Notes under the pieces: model-generated | Database searches by the model: none | What the model was told of the DNA's origin: nothing | Seen by the model: the letters and a program-made list of their open reading frames with translations, nothing else | Position numbers and translations under genes: made by a program | Assembly: GCF_008245025.1 (NCBI RefSeq) | Contig: NZ_CP043426.1 | Location: 1,302,001-1,366,000, forward strand | Direction of reading: 5' to 3' | DNA from: Campylobacter lari subsp. concheus | GTDB lineage: Bacteria; Campylobacterota; Campylobacteria; Campylobacterales; Campylobacteraceae | DNA length: 64,000 nt | Part shown: piece after piece, positions 18,653-27,600 of the stretch | Numbering within the stretch: position 1 is the stretch's first letter | How the letters are laid out: every line of letters starts with the position of its first letter

Positions 18653-19182
18653 TGGGATATTTTACATTTTTTCATATTTTAATCATTGTTATTATGTTAG
18701 TTTCTACAGGTTTAACTTGGGTTTTACTTTACTTAAAAGTTCAAAATAAAAAATATATGATTATTTTTTGCATAGTGAGTTTTATACTAGCATCGATTTT
18801 GACCATTTCATTACTATTAACTATAGATCAATATACCAAAAAAGCAAGTTTGAGCAATTTTTCAACCTACAGACGCTTAGCAACAGAAAGTATTATTGTA
18901 AAAGGTAGAGTAACTAATGATACTAATTTTAAAATTTCTGAATGCTTTTTAGAGCTTAGGATAATTGATGATAACAAAAAACACGAGGTAAGCGGTGAAA
19001 TCTTTAATCAACAAAATTTTGATAGTATAAAAAGAGCAAATCAAGAACAAAGAGATGCTTCATATAATATCAATATTGCAAAAAACTTACCAGGACATAC
19101 TTATAAAGATTTTTCATTTGAAGTGGGATTGCCACCTCATTTTCAAAGCTATAAAGTATTTAAACAATTAAAATGCAGATAA
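18652..19182 (+). CDS. DUF2393-type membrane protein, second paralogue
   Basis: 176 residues laid out like its upstream neighbour: two membrane helices near the N terminus, then a beta-rich domain with IVKGRVTNDTNFKISECFLELR, which aligns with the LTNTSKKSFRYCKLKVEV region of the first copy, and a terminal cysteine (QLKCR). The start is taken at 18652 because the ATG overlaps the upstream TAA; the frame opens nine bases earlier at a GTG. The two copies look like an old tandem duplication. Function unknown. Confidence 0.77.
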   Translation: MGYFTFFHILIIVIMLVSTGLTWVLLYLKVQNKKYMIIFCIVSFILASILTISLLLTIDQYTKKASLSNFSTYRRLATESIIVKGRVTNDTNFKISECFLELRIIDDNKKHEVSGEIFNQQNFDSIKRANQEQRDASYNINIAKNLPGHTYKDFSFEVGLPPHFQSYKVFKQLKCR

Positions 19183-19204
19183 GGATTATTTAATAAAATA
19201 ATCC
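19183..19204. terminator. Hairpin between convergent genes
   Basis: A perfect 9-bp stem GGATTATTT/AAATAATCC with an AATA loop spans the junction of the DUF2393 gene and purF and includes the purF stop codon. Neither side has a strong T-run, so a bidirectional terminator role is only suggested. Confidence 0.4.
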
Positions 19205-20526
19205 CCATCAAAACTAATTAAAGAGTATTTTCTTTCATCGCCTATACTTGAAACTAGTTCATTGATATTCAAAAAAGTCAAGCTATCTGCACCTGTATAT
19301 TCTCTAACCTCTTCAACACTTTTATTAGCTGAAATTAATTCTTCAAAAGTAGGCGTATCTATACCATAAATATCAGGAAATTTGATTTCTGGACATGCTA
19401 TAGCCAAATGGATTTTTCTTGCGCCTGCTTGTTTTAAAAGTGCAATGATTTTTTTAGAAGTTGTTCCTCTTACCACACTATCATCAATCACCACTATATC
19501 TTTGTCTTCTAAGACTTTTTTCATAGGATTGAGTTTTAATTTTACCTTCAAATTTCTCATTTCTTGAGTTGGTTCTATAAAGGTTCTGCCTACATAGTGA
19601 TTTCTCACTATTGCCATTTCAAGTGGGATTTTTAAATATTGTGCAAAACCTATAGCAGCACTTACGCCACTATCTGGAACTGGCACTACAAAATCCACTT
19701 TTTCTTTAAATTTTTTAGCCAAGGCTTCACCCATTTTTTTACGCACTTCATATACGCTTTTACCTTCTATAATACTATCAGGTCTAGCAAAATAAATATA
19801 CTCAAATGCACAAATTCTTGGATCTGTCTTATCAAATACTTGAATGCTTTCAAACTCATCACTACCCTGAGTAAAAATTAACATCTCGCCTGGTTTTACA
19901 TCGCGGATAAATTCAGCCTCTATCAAATCAAAAGCGCAAGTTTCACTCGCTACAATATACCCACCATCTTTTAATCTACCTAAAGATAAAGGTCTGACCC
20001 CATAAGGGTCTCTTACTACAAAAAGTTGATTTTTACTAGCAAGCATAAAACAATACGCTCCCTTGCTTTGAGTCAAGCTTTCTATAAATCTATCTTTTAA
20101 AGTTTCTTTTTTACTTTTTGCTATTAAATGTACTACATTTTCTGTGTCCATATTAGAATGAAAAATAGCCCCATTGTTAATCAGTTCTTTTCTAACTTCT
20201 TCTTTATTAATCAAATTTCCATTATGCACTAAAGAAATATCACCCAAAGAACAAGTAGCTGCAACAGGCTGGGCATCATGCAAAGAAGAATTTCCTGCAG
20301 TGGAATAACGATTATGTCCTATAGCTATCTCGCCTTTTAATCCTGCTAGAATTTGCGTATTAAAAATTTGTCCTACTTCGCCTTTAGCTTTGTGTGTTTT
20401 GATATTCAAACCATCACTTACACTAATCCCGCTTGCTTCTTGTCCGCGATGCTGCATAGCAAATAAAGCATAATAAGCCACCGTACTTGCATTTTTTGAA
20501 TTAATTACTCCAACTACTGCACACAT
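19186..20526 (-). CDS. purF: Amidophosphoribosyltransferase
   Basis: First committed step of purine synthesis: transfers glutamine amide nitrogen to PRPP. After removal of Met1, Cys2 of MCAVVGVIN is the Ntn glutaminase nucleophile, so there is no long propeptide. GHNRYSTAGNSS and NGNLINKEEV complete the glutaminase site, and DIVVIDDSVVRGTTSKKI is the PRPP-binding motif. 446 residues is on the short side but complete. The gene directly follows dapB with no gap, so they share a transcript. Confidence 0.96.
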   Translation of the reverse strand: MCAVVGVINSKNASTVAYYALFAMQHRGQEASGISVSDGLNIKTHKAKGEVGQIFNTQILAGLKGEIAIGHNRYSTAGNSSLHDAQPVAATCSLGDISLVHNGNLINKEEVRKELINNGAIFHSNMDTENVVHLIAKSKKETLKDRFIESLTQSKGAYCFMLASKNQLFVVRDPYGVRPLSLGRLKDGGYIVASETCAFDLIEAEFIRDVKPGEMLIFTQGSDEFESIQVFDKTDPRICAFEYIYFARPDSIIEGKSVYEVRKKMGEALAKKFKEKVDFVVPVPDSGVSAAIGFAQYLKIPLEMAIVRNHYVGRTFIEPTQEMRNLKVKLKLNPMKKVLEDKDIVVIDDSVVRGTTSKKIIALLKQAGARKIHLAIACPEIKFPDIYGIDTPTFEELISANKSVEEVREYTGADSLTFLNINELVSSIGDERKYSLISFDGDYFIK

Positions 20527-21255
20527 TTAAATTCCTAAACAATCATCTATATCATATAAGCCATTTTCTTGAGATACCAACCATTTTGCACATTTTATCG
20601 CACCTTTTGCAAAAGTAGCTCTTGAAGTAGCTGTATGATTTAATTCTATAAATTCACCTTCATTGTAAAAACCAACCCTATGTGAACCTACTATATCACC
20701 ACCTCTTAAACTCATCACTGCAATTTCATCTTTACCTCTTTGCCCAATAATCCCATCTCTACCGCTTACTCTGACCTTTTCTAAGTCTAAATTTCTAGCC
20801 TTAGCAACATTTTGCGCTAAAGTCATTGCGGTACCACTTGGAGCATCTTTTTTCTTATTATGGTGCATTTCAAGTATTTCTATATCAAAATCTCTCAAAA
20901 CCTCACTAGCTAAATGAGAAAGCTTTTTTAAAATCGCCACACCTAAAGACATATTGGTTGCATAAAGAATAGGCATAGTAATACTTGCGCTTTGCATTAA
21001 CTCATTTTGCTTAGCATCTAAACCTGTAGTACCTATCACCAAAGGCTTGGGATTACTTCTAGCATATAAAAGCAAATCCTCACAACCCTTTGGAGTAGAA
21101 AAATCAATAATTACATCGCATTTATTAAAAAAATCTTCATAATTTGATCCTTGATCAAAAAACACACTAGCCTTTGCCTGCTCATCATCTTCTAGGCAAA
21201 GTCTTATTTGGGTACCCATACGCCCATTACTTCCATGGATTCCAATATTAATCAT
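20527..21255 (-). CDS. dapB: 4-hydroxy-tetrahydrodipicolinate reductase
   Basis: 242-residue NAD(P)H enzyme of the lysine/diaminopimelate pathway. The N-terminal [14 protein letters not shown] is the dinucleotide fold, and [19 protein letters not shown] holds the catalytic histidine and lysine region. A TACAAT -10 candidate lies at 21285-21290. dapB and purF are adjacent, as in C. jejuni. Confidence 0.96.
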   Translation of the reverse strand: MINIGIHGSNGRMGTQIRLCLEDDEQAKASVFFDQGSNYEDFFNKCDVIIDFSTPKGCEDLLLYARSNPKPLVIGTTGLDAKQNELMQSASITMPILYATNMSLGVAILKKLSHLASEVLRDFDIEILEMHHNKKKDAPSGTAMTLAQNVAKARNLDLEKVRVSGRDGIIGQRGKDEIAVMSLRGGDIVGSHRVGFYNEGEFIELNHTATSRATFAKGAIKCAKWLVSQENGLYDIDDCLGI

Positions 21256-21325
21256 TTTAAATCTGCCTTTTTAGAATTTGGAAAATTGTAGCGTTTATTT
21301 ATTTAAAAGCAAATAACGCTTTTAA

Positions 21326-21625
21326 TTAATCATCCCATTTTTGCCCTAAAAAATTTCCATTTCTATCAAAAAACATTTCCATATTATTACTTAGTTTAAT
21401 TTCATATCCAAATTCCTCCCAATCCACATCTACAATAAAAGCTCCAGGAAAAGAACTTTGAATTTTATCTATAATAGGTTTAGAAAGCCCATAATAATTT
21501 TGCGCATAAGGATTATGCTGAGGCATATGAGGCATATTTTGTTGATATAAATTAGTATTTTGTTGTATAATATTTGCACTAGCCATTAGTACTAAAGTTG
21601 TACTTAGAATTAGTATTTTTTTCAT
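21326..21625 (-). CDS. Small exported PepSY-like protein
   Basis: 99 residues: signal peptide (about 1-17, cut near ASA), a Gln/Asn/Pro/Met-rich linker (18-45), then a domain IDKIQSSFPGAFIVDVDWEE-FGYEIKLSNNMEMFFDRNGNFLG typical of PepSY-like small periplasmic proteins, which end in an acidic DD-type turn. Function is unknown. The ribosome site (AAGGAG) lies in the 3' arm of a 10-bp hairpin just upstream, so translation may be controlled by RNA folding. Confidence 0.7.
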   Translation of the reverse strand: MKKILILSTTLVLMASANIIQQNTNLYQQNMPHMPQHNPYAQNYYGLSKPIIDKIQSSFPGAFIVDVDWEEFGYEIKLSNNMEMFFDRNGNFLGQKWDD

Positions 21626-21628
21626 TTT

Positions 21629-21659
21629 AGATTCTCCTTAATTTTTTATAGGAGAATCT
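21629..21659 (-). promoter_or_regulatory. Hairpin that sequesters the ribosome binding site
   Basis: Minus-strand leader folds as AGATTCTCCT, an 11-base AT-rich loop, then AGGAGAATCT: ten perfect base pairs. AGGAG of the 3' arm is the Shine-Dalgarno of the PepSY-like gene, whose ATG starts three bases after the stem. No T-run follows, so it is not a normal terminator. Confidence 0.6.
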
Positions 21660-21689
21660 TAATTAATTTTTGTGAAATTTATGTGAAGA

Positions 21690-22631
21690 TTAATGCAAGT
21701 TTTCAATATATGCTAAAGCACTAAGTGCTGCAACTGCCCCATCGCCTGCTGCACATATTACTTGTTTTGGAGCATCTTTTCTTAAATCACCTGCTGCAAA
21801 TAATCCTGCTATGTTAGTTTGCATTTTAAGATCAACACTCACTTGACCACCTTCTTCCATGGCACATAAAAATTCACCATTTTCTTGTTTTAAGATTTCA
21901 TTTCTCACATTCAATCCAACAAAGGTAAAAATTCCAGGCACATCAAGATCTCTTTTAGATCCATCATTAAATGCTATTTTTACCTTATTAACACCCATAT
22001 TATCACCACAAACCTCATCAACTACTGCATTTGTGATTAATTCTATTTTATCGTTATTTCTTACTTTTTCTACTGTTGAAGGCGCTGCTCTAAACTCATC
22101 TCTTCTATGAATTAAATATACTTTTGAGCAAATATTAGCTAGATACAATGCCTCTTCTAAGGCTGTATCTCCCCCACCTAAAACAGCTACTTCTTTATTT
22201 TTATAAAAGAATCCATCGCAAGTTGCACAAGTGCTTACACCTTTGCCAAAAAATTCATCCTCGCCTTTAAAACCTGCACGACGTGGAGTAGAACCTGTGC
22301 AAACAATAACAGCCTTTGCTTGCTCGACTTTACCATTTTCTAATTTGATATTAAAACTACCATCAGTATTTTTACTAATTTGTTCTACACCTATCATTTC
22401 ATGTTTTAAACCAAAACGCATACATTGTTCATTCCATGGAGCCATAAAAGAAATTCCATCTAAAACTTGTGCAACTCCAGGATAATTTTCAATTTCTGAG
22501 CTTGAAGTTATTTGCCCACCTGGCGTACCTTTTTCAAACATTACAACATTTTTTAATCCGCCTCTAGTAGCATACAATCCCGCACTTAAACCAGCAGGAC
22601 CACCGCCTATAATAGCTAAATCTAACATCAT
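21690..22631 (-). CDS. trxB: Thioredoxin reductase
   Basis: 313-residue FAD/NADPH flavoenzyme that reduces Trx[20 protein letters not shown] is the FAD fold, CATCDG is the redox-active Cxx[16 protein letters not shown] binds NADPH, and [21 protein letters not shown] is the C-terminal FAD motif. A strong TATAAT and a possible PerR-type element lie upstream. trxA precedes it on the same strand with a hairpin between. Confidence 0.97.
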   Translation of the reverse strand: MMLDLAIIGGGPAGLSAGLYATRGGLKNVVMFEKGTPGGQITSSSEIENYPGVAQVLDGISFMAPWNEQCMRFGLKHEMIGVEQISKNTDGSFNIKLENGKVEQAKAVIVCTGSTPRRAGFKGEDEFFGKGVSTCATCDGFFYKNKEVAVLGGGDTALEEALYLANICSKVYLIHRRDEFRAAPSTVEKVRNNDKIELITNAVVDEVCGDNMGVNKVKIAFNDGSKRDLDVPGIFTFVGLNVRNEILKQENGEFLCAMEEGGQVSVDLKMQTNIAGLFAAGDLRKDAPKQVICAAGDGAVAALSALAYIENLH

Positions 22632-22659
22632 TATTTTCCTTGTGATTTATTTCAGAGAT

Positions 22660-22665
22660 ATTATA
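22660..22665 (-). promoter_or_regulatory. Putative -10 box for trxB
   Basis: Minus strand AATTTGTATAATATCT carries a TTGTATAAT extended -10. ACAAGGAAAATA precedes the ATG. Confidence 0.65.
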
Positions 22666-22677
22666 CAAATTTTTCTT

Positions 22678-22693
22678 TAATTATAAATAATAA
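22678..22693 (-). promoter_or_regulatory. 16-bp element shared with the catalase promoter (possible PerR site)
   Basis: Minus strand TTATTATTTATAATTA is 15/16 identical to the element at 9930-9945 and covers the -35 region of the trxB promoter. trxB is reported to belong to the PerR regulon in C. jejuni, which makes PerR the first candidate; not proven. Confidence 0.4.
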
Positions 22694-22723
22694 AAATTAT
22701 TAAATAGTAAAAAATATGAAGAA

Positions 22724-22742
22724 AAGCCACTAAAAGTGGCTT
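22724..22742 (-). terminator. Hairpin after trxA
   Basis: Perfect 8-bp stem AAGCCACT/AGTGGCTT with a 3-base loop, four bases past the trxA stop. On the minus strand it is followed by TTCATATTTTT, a weak T-tract, so termination may be partial. Confidence 0.6.
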
Positions 22743-22746
22743 GAGA

Positions 22747-23061
22747 TTATAAAAGTGAGTTTAGTTTATCTGCTAAAACTTGTTTTGATTGAGCACCAAC
22801 TAATTGATCAACCACTTCACCATCTTTAAAGAAAAAGATAGTTGGAATAGATCTTACGCCAAATTGCGCAGCTAAATCACCTTGCTCTTCTGTATTTACT
22901 TTGCAAATTTTAGCCTTACCGTCAAAATCATTTGCAAGCTCATCAATTACCGGCGCAAGCATTCTACAAGGTCCGCACCATGGAGCCCAAAAATCTACTA
23001 GAGCTACACCTTCTTTTGCTTGTGCAAAATTTTCTGTAGTTAAATCAATATATTTTCCCAT
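22747..23061 (-). CDS. trxA: Thioredoxin
   Basis: 104-residue cytosolic disulfide reductase. The active site is WAPWCGPCRML and the cis-proline region is VRSIPTIFFF. AAAGGAGATAAC precedes the ATG. Partner TrxB is the next gene and Bcp at 15.3 kb is a likely client. Confidence 0.98.
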   Translation of the reverse strand: MGKYIDLTTENFAQAKEGVALVDFWAPWCGPCRMLAPVIDELANDFDGKAKICKVNTEEQGDLAAQFGVRSIPTIFFFKDGEVVDQLVGAQSKQVLADKLNSLL

Positions 23062-23112
23062 GTTATCTCCTTTAATTTTTTAAGATTTTATTAGATTAAA
23101 ATAAACATTCTC

Positions 23113-23451
23113 TTAATAACTAATGTTTTCTAAAAGTTTTATATCATCTTTATACACACAAAGTAAATCTAATTGAAAATTTTCATTGCTTTTGTGTTTC
23201 ATAAAGTAATACTCTATGGTTTTAATAATTTTGTTATATTTTTTACCATCTAGTCTATAGGCTACTTCATAATTTCCTTGTGTACTTTTAACTTCAATAA
23301 AATGTAAAATTTTATCTTTTTTAGCAATAATATCAATTTCACCAAATTTAGAATGAAAATTTCTTTCTAAAATTTCAAAATCTTTATTTTTAAGATATTC
23401 GCATGCTATGTCTTCACCTTTTATACCAAAAAGATACTGTGATAAAGCCAT
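23113..23451 (-). CDS. yraN: YraN/UPF0102 endonuclease-like protein
   Basis: 112 residues with G-x-E-x-x-A at GIKGEDIACEYLK, FGEIDIIAKKDKILHFIEVKS (the PD-(D/E)xK-like Asp, Glu-x-Lys core) and a C-terminal tail. The family resembles Holliday-junction resolvases but its role is unsettled. It begins directly after the hom stop codon. Confidence 0.88.
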   Translation of the reverse strand: MALSQYLFGIKGEDIACEYLKNKDFEILERNFHSKFGEIDIIAKKDKILHFIEVKSTQGNYEVAYRLDGKKYNKIIKTIEYYFMKHKSNENFQLDLLCVYKDDIKLLENISY

Positions 23452-24705
23452 TTAATCTTCTATTCTGATCATAAAAACATCATCTTTAACAAATTCTTGT
23501 TCTTTAAGTTTTTGAGTTAAAATTTGTATATTTTTTTCATAAGTTTGATGAGTGATAAAAAATAAAGTACTACAATCTTGTTTTTCTTTTTTTGGCTTTT
23601 GTAAAAAAGTATCAATTGAAATTTGATGTTCGCTCATTAATTGTGTAATTTTTGATAAAACCCCTATTTTATCCAATACTTTTAATCTTAGATAATATCT
23701 TGTATAAATTTCATCCTTATTTAAAAGCTTATAAGAAGTATCATTTAAATATCCAAAAATAGCACTATTTTTTTCTTTTCTTGCTATATCAATTAAATCT
23801 GCTACAACAGCACTTGCAGTTGCCTTGCCACCTGCTCCTGGACCATAGTATAAACTTTCACCCAAAATATCCCCATCTATACTGATAGCATTCATCACTC
23901 CATCAACTTTTGCTAACATTTTATCTTTATTTAACATAACAGAATGAACTCTTAGTTCTATTTTTTCATCTTTTATTTTAGCAATACCTAAATGTTTTAT
24001 GGTGTACTCAAATTCCTTTGCAAAATAAATATCCTCATCACTTACCTTACTAATACCCTCAATCAAAATATCCTCAGGTTTTACTCTTAGTCCATAAGCA
24101 ATATTTGCTAAAATTAAAAGCTTATGCGCGGCATCAAATCCTTCTATATCAAAAGTAGGATCAGCTTCAGCATACCCTAAATCTTGGGCTTTTTTTAATA
24201 CTTCTTGAAATTTAGCATTATCTTCTGCCATCTTGCTTAAAATATAATTACTTGTGCCATTTAAAATACCTTTAATGGAAACAATATTGTTAGCACTCAA
24301 ACCCTCTTTTAAAATTTTAATTATAGGAATTCCACCCGCCACGCTTGCCTCATAACCAAAAGCTGTATCTTGTGCTAATTTTTCAAGCTCATAACGATGA
24401 TAAGCAAGCAAAGCTTTATTAGCAGTTACTACTGATTTTTTTCTTTTTAAAATTTTTGAAATTATCTCAAAAGGCAAATCAATACCACCCATTAACTCCA
24501 CAAATACATCAATATCTTCACGCTCTAAAACATCATCAATATCATTAACCACAGAAATCAATGCATTTGGTTTTGGATTTCTTGCTAAAGCAATTACTGG
24601 AATAATTTCTTCATCACATCTTGCTTTAATTAAATCTTGATTTTTTAACAAAGTTTCTACAACAGCACTTCCTACCGTGCCATAGCCTAAAATTGCTATT
24701 TTCAT
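23452..24705 (-). CDS. hom: Homoserine dehydrogenase
   Basis: 417-residue enzyme reducing aspartate semialdehyde to homoserine for Thr and Met synthesis. ILGYGTVGSAVVETL is the NAD(P)-binding fold, TANKALLAYH and AGGIPIIKIL-GLSANNI the catalytic domain (Lys in the substrate loop), and residues from about 340 form an ACT regulatory domain (LRLKVLDKIGVLSKITQLMS). It is monofunctional, without an aspartokinase domain. Confidence 0.96.
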   Translation of the reverse strand: MKIAILGYGTVGSAVVETLLKNQDLIKARCDEEIIPVIALARNPKPNALISVVNDIDDVLEREDIDVFVELMGGIDLPFEIISKILKRKKSVVTANKALLAYHRYELEKLAQDTAFGYEASVAGGIPIIKILKEGLSANNIVSIKGILNGTSNYILSKMAEDNAKFQEVLKKAQDLGYAEADPTFDIEGFDAAHKLLILANIAYGLRVKPEDILIEGISKVSDEDIYFAKEFEYTIKHLGIAKIKDEKIELRVHSVMLNKDKMLAKVDGVMNAISIDGDILGESLYYGPGAGGKATASAVVADLIDIARKEKNSAIFGYLNDTSYKLLNKDEIYTRYYLRLKVLDKIGVLSKITQLMSEHQISIDTFLQKPKKEKQDCSTLFFITHQTYEKNIQILTQKLKEQEFVKDDVFMIRIED

Positions 24706-24706
24706 T

Positions 24707-25909
24707 TTATTCTCTTAAGTATTTTTTGATATTTCTTGCTGCTTGACGAATGCGATTTTCATTTTCTATTAAAGCTATTCTAACATACTCATTGCCCGCT
24801 TCACCAAAGCCCACTCCAGGACTTACTGCTACATTTGCTTTTTGTAAAAGCTGCTTAGAAAATTCCATACTACCAAGATGAGCCTTACTTTGAGGGAGTT
24901 TTGCCCAAACAAACATACTTGCATTAGGCTTTTTTAACTCCCATCCTGCTTGGCAAAATGATTCTAGCAAGACTTCTAATCTTTTTGCATAAGTTGCCTT
25001 AATCTCTTCAACACAAGTTTGATCTCCATCTAAAGCTACAGTAGCAGCAACTTGTATAGGCGTATACATACCATAATCAAACCAAGATTTGATCTTTTTC
25101 AAAGCCGCAATTAAGCGTTTATTACCCACCACAAAACCCACGCGCCAACCTGCCATGTTGTAAGATTTTGAAAGTGTATAAGTTTCTACTGCTACATCTT
25201 TAGCACCTTCAATTTCAAAAATCGAAGGAGTTTTGTAAGAACCAAAAGTTAAGTCCGCATAAGCGATATCAGAAATAATATAAAATCTTTCTTTTTTTGC
25301 CATAGCAACCAATCTCTCATAAAAACTTTTTTCCACTGTAACTGTTGTAGGATTATGCGGAAAATTTACTACTACATATTTTGGACGAGGGATGCTTTCA
25401 TGTAGTGTTTTTTGTAAATTTTCAAAAAAAGTATTTTCGTTTAATTCATAATTTTCATTAAAATCAAAATTCATAGTTGCTACACTACCACCTGCTATGA
25501 TAAAAGCTTGAGTATGTATAGGATAAGCAGGTGTAGGCACAATAGCTACATCCCCTGGGTTAATAACAGCTCTTGCTAAATTTACAAAGCCTTCTTTAGA
25601 GCCCATTGTTGCAACTACTTCACTTTCAGGATCTAAATCAACATCATATTTTCTTTTATACCAATTACAAATTGCAAGTCTTAGTTTATAAATTCCACTC
25701 GAAGCAGAATAACCAGAAGTTTTGTCTTTATTTGCACTTTCACAAAGCTTGTCTATAATATGCTGAGGAGTTTTACCATCAGGATTTCCCATAGAAAAAT
25801 CTATTATATCCTCTCCTGCTCTTCTTGCTGCCATTTTAATCGCATTAACTTCAGCAAAAACATAATTTGGAAGTCTTTCTATGGTATTAAAATGAATTTC
25901 TTCAAACAT
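24707..25909 (-). CDS. Class I/II aminotransferase, AlaC-like
   Basis: 400-residue fold-type I PLP enzyme. IDFSMGNPDGKTP, VVNFPHNPTT and the lysine motif YTLSKSYNMAGWRVGF are present. Best likeness is to AlaC/YfdZ-type glutamate-pyruvate transaminases, but LL-diaminopimelate aminotransferases and MetC-linked enzymes look similar, so the amino donor is uncertain. It sits one base upstream of hom, which hints at aspartate-family or general amino acid metabolism. Confidence 0.85.
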   Translation of the reverse strand: MFEEIHFNTIERLPNYVFAEVNAIKMAARRAGEDIIDFSMGNPDGKTPQHIIDKLCESANKDKTSGYSASSGIYKLRLAICNWYKRKYDVDLDPESEVVATMGSKEGFVNLARAVINPGDVAIVPTPAYPIHTQAFIIAGGSVATMNFDFNENYELNENTFFENLQKTLHESIPRPKYVVVNFPHNPTTVTVEKSFYERLVAMAKKERFYIISDIAYADLTFGSYKTPSIFEIEGAKDVAVETYTLSKSYNMAGWRVGFVVGNKRLIAALKKIKSWFDYGMYTPIQVAATVALDGDQTCVEEIKATYAKRLEVLLESFCQAGWELKKPNASMFVWAKLPQSKAHLGSMEFSKQLLQKANVAVSPGVGFGEAGNEYVRIALIENENRIRQAARNIKKYLRE

Positions 25910-25921
25910 TATCCATCCTTT

Positions 25922-26728
25922 TTAGCGTCTTAAGTAAATTTTTAAACCCCTTTTTATATTATCAAGGCTAAACATATCCCCTATAATAGCATATTTTGCG
26001 CCCAATGGTATATTTACATTTACTTCATTTTGCTTATGTGTATTTTCTACACCTTGTATAAAATTCAAGTTTTTATCTAAAAATTGGATTTTGCAAAACC
26101 AAGAATCAAGATTGTGCGCACTAAGTTCCATACTTTTTGCACCTTGCAAATCAATAATATATTCTCTTAAAGGTTTGTTTAATTGAGTAATAATATTTAA
26201 TGGAATTTGAGTATTGACTTTAGGTTTTGCTTTTGAAAAATCTAGCTCATATTCATAATTTAACTCTGAAATTTTGTAAATATCTTTAATAAAAACAGAA
26301 CTACCCAGCAAAGCCTTATAAAAAACTCCTGGATCAAGCATGTACTGAGAATCTACAGCTAATTTATAAGTGATATAGTTTTCCCTTAAAGTTAATTCAG
26401 TTGGTATAAAATAAATATAACCTAGTTCATTTAAAGTATCATTAATTGTTTTAAAAAATAAAACAGAATCGGCTTGAGCTTTAAAACTAAAAATTAAAGT
26501 TTTTGGCTCATTTAATATAAAATTTGCCAAAGAATTGGTTTTTAAAATTTGAGAAATAGTATAAATATCTACATTTCCACGCTCATCTTTATAATCATTT
26601 CTTGCAAACAAAAGTTCCAATTGTGCGTCTTTAGAATTATCATTAACAATATGCTTAGCAACTTCTAAAGCACTTAGCGCAAAAGCATTAAGAGTAAAAA
26701 AAATGGAAAATATTAAAATTCTTACCAT
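25922..26728 (-). CDS. Exported protein of unknown function
   Basis: 268 residues with a signal peptide (about 1-17, cut near NAFA) and no further membrane helix. The rest is beta-rich, with a repeated lipoprotein-free pattern of short strands; I see no catalytic motif. The C-terminal segment KYAIIGDMFSLDNIKRGLKIYLRR is basic. It overlaps the RodZ-like gene by seven bases and has the same order in C. jejuni (Cj0151c-Cj0152c), so a periplasmic role linked to the RodZ-like protein is possible but unproven. Confidence 0.75.
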   Translation of the reverse strand: MVRILIFSIFFTLNAFALSALEVAKHIVNDNSKDAQLELLFARNDYKDERGNVDIYTISQILKTNSLANFILNEPKTLIFSFKAQADSVLFFKTINDTLNELGYIYFIPTELTLRENYITYKLAVDSQYMLDPGVFYKALLGSSVFIKDIYKISELNYEYELDFSKAKPKVNTQIPLNIITQLNKPLREYIIDLQGAKSMELSAHNLDSWFCKIQFLDKNLNFIQGVENTHKQNEVNVNIPLGAKYAIIGDMFSLDNIKRGLKIYLRR

Positions 26729-27600
26729 AATTTTCCTCTATTTTCTTTTATAAACTCAGCTTTTGTAATTTGCTTGATTTTACCATCTTTAATCATTAAA
26801 AACTTAGACACACCATTTTTAAACTCTAAAGTATTATTATTCTCATCATTCAAACTAAAAGCAGCATGACCTGTAGTAATAAGCATATCTTTATCTAAAG
26901 ATAAAGTATAATCATTTTTAATAGTCAAAGAACTTTTTCTAAAAGTTTTTAAATCCACCATACCAAGCCAAAGCTCTGCACTTGGTTTTATAACACTTTC
27001 TTTAAGCAAAACCATATTTTCTTCAGGCATATTTAAACTAGTATTACCCTCTAATGTTTCTTCTGTAGTATTATTACTTTCATCTATTGATTCTAAAATA
27101 GCACTTGTGTTTGTTTCATTGTTTTCTGTGGTTTCATCAGCAAAAAAATTAAGAACTGGAACTTCATTCTCATCAACTTTTTCTTCTAAGATAATTTGTT
27201 CTTGATTTAGCACATTAGTAGTATTTTCATCTAGTGTAGAACTTTGGAAAAATCTTGAAACACCCCAGGCTAAAGCCACTATCAAAAGCACTACTACTAT
27301 AATCACAATATACCATACACTTGAGCTTTCTTTGGTATATGAGTTCATTCTAGGAGCAATATGCACATGATTTTTTTTCTCAATACCATTTTCCTCTAAA
27401 TAAGCATTATATTCTTCTAAAAAGCTAGAAAAATCAAGCTCATATTCTCTTTGTAAAATTTTAATAAAGCCATTTATATTAAAACGAGATAAAGACTTAA
27501 AATCTTTTTTAATGATATATTCAAGACAAGCTATTTCTATTTGTGTTCTTTTTTGAACTTCTAATAAATTTAAATCTTCTAATTTTTTCCAACTATCCAT
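26722..27600 (-). CDS. RodZ-like bitopic membrane protein
   Basis: 292 residues in three parts. Residues 9-66 (LEDLNLLEVQKRTQIEIACL onward, with KKDFKSL and GFIKILQREYELD) follow the RodZ helix-turn-helix pattern in which 'L.EV...T.I...YL.AIE.GDF..L....Y..GF...YA..L.LD'. Residues 95-113 form one membrane helix. An acidic Asn/Glu/Thr-rich linker (120-195) leads to a C-terminal beta domain starting AELWLGMVDLKTFRK, comparable to the DUF4115 domain of RodZ. RodZ anchors MreB to the membrane; mreB and mreC are at 10-11.7 kb. The assignment is by pattern, the first helix of the HTH is short, and homologues are usually labelled only as membrane protein. Confidence 0.6.
   Translation of the reverse strand: MDSWKKLEDLNLLEVQKRTQIEIACLEYIIKKDFKSLSRFNINGFIKILQREYELDFSSFLEEYNAYLEENGIEKKNHVHIAPRMNSYTKESSSVWYIVIIVVVLLIVALAWGVSRFFQSSTLDENTTNVLNQEQIILEEKVDENEVPVLNFFADETTENNETNTSAILESIDESNNTTEETLEGNTSLNMPEENMVLLKESVIKPSAELWLGMVDLKTFRKSSLTIKNDYTLSLDKDMLITTGHAAFSLNDENNNTLEFKNGVSKFLMIKDGKIKQITKAEFIKENRGKLW

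Noticed and set aside
21291-21322. Imperfect AGCGTT/AACGCT hairpin between the PepSY-like gene and dapB
   Set aside because: The stem is bulged, the following tract is not T-rich, and it overlaps the dapB promoter region; too weak to call a terminator.
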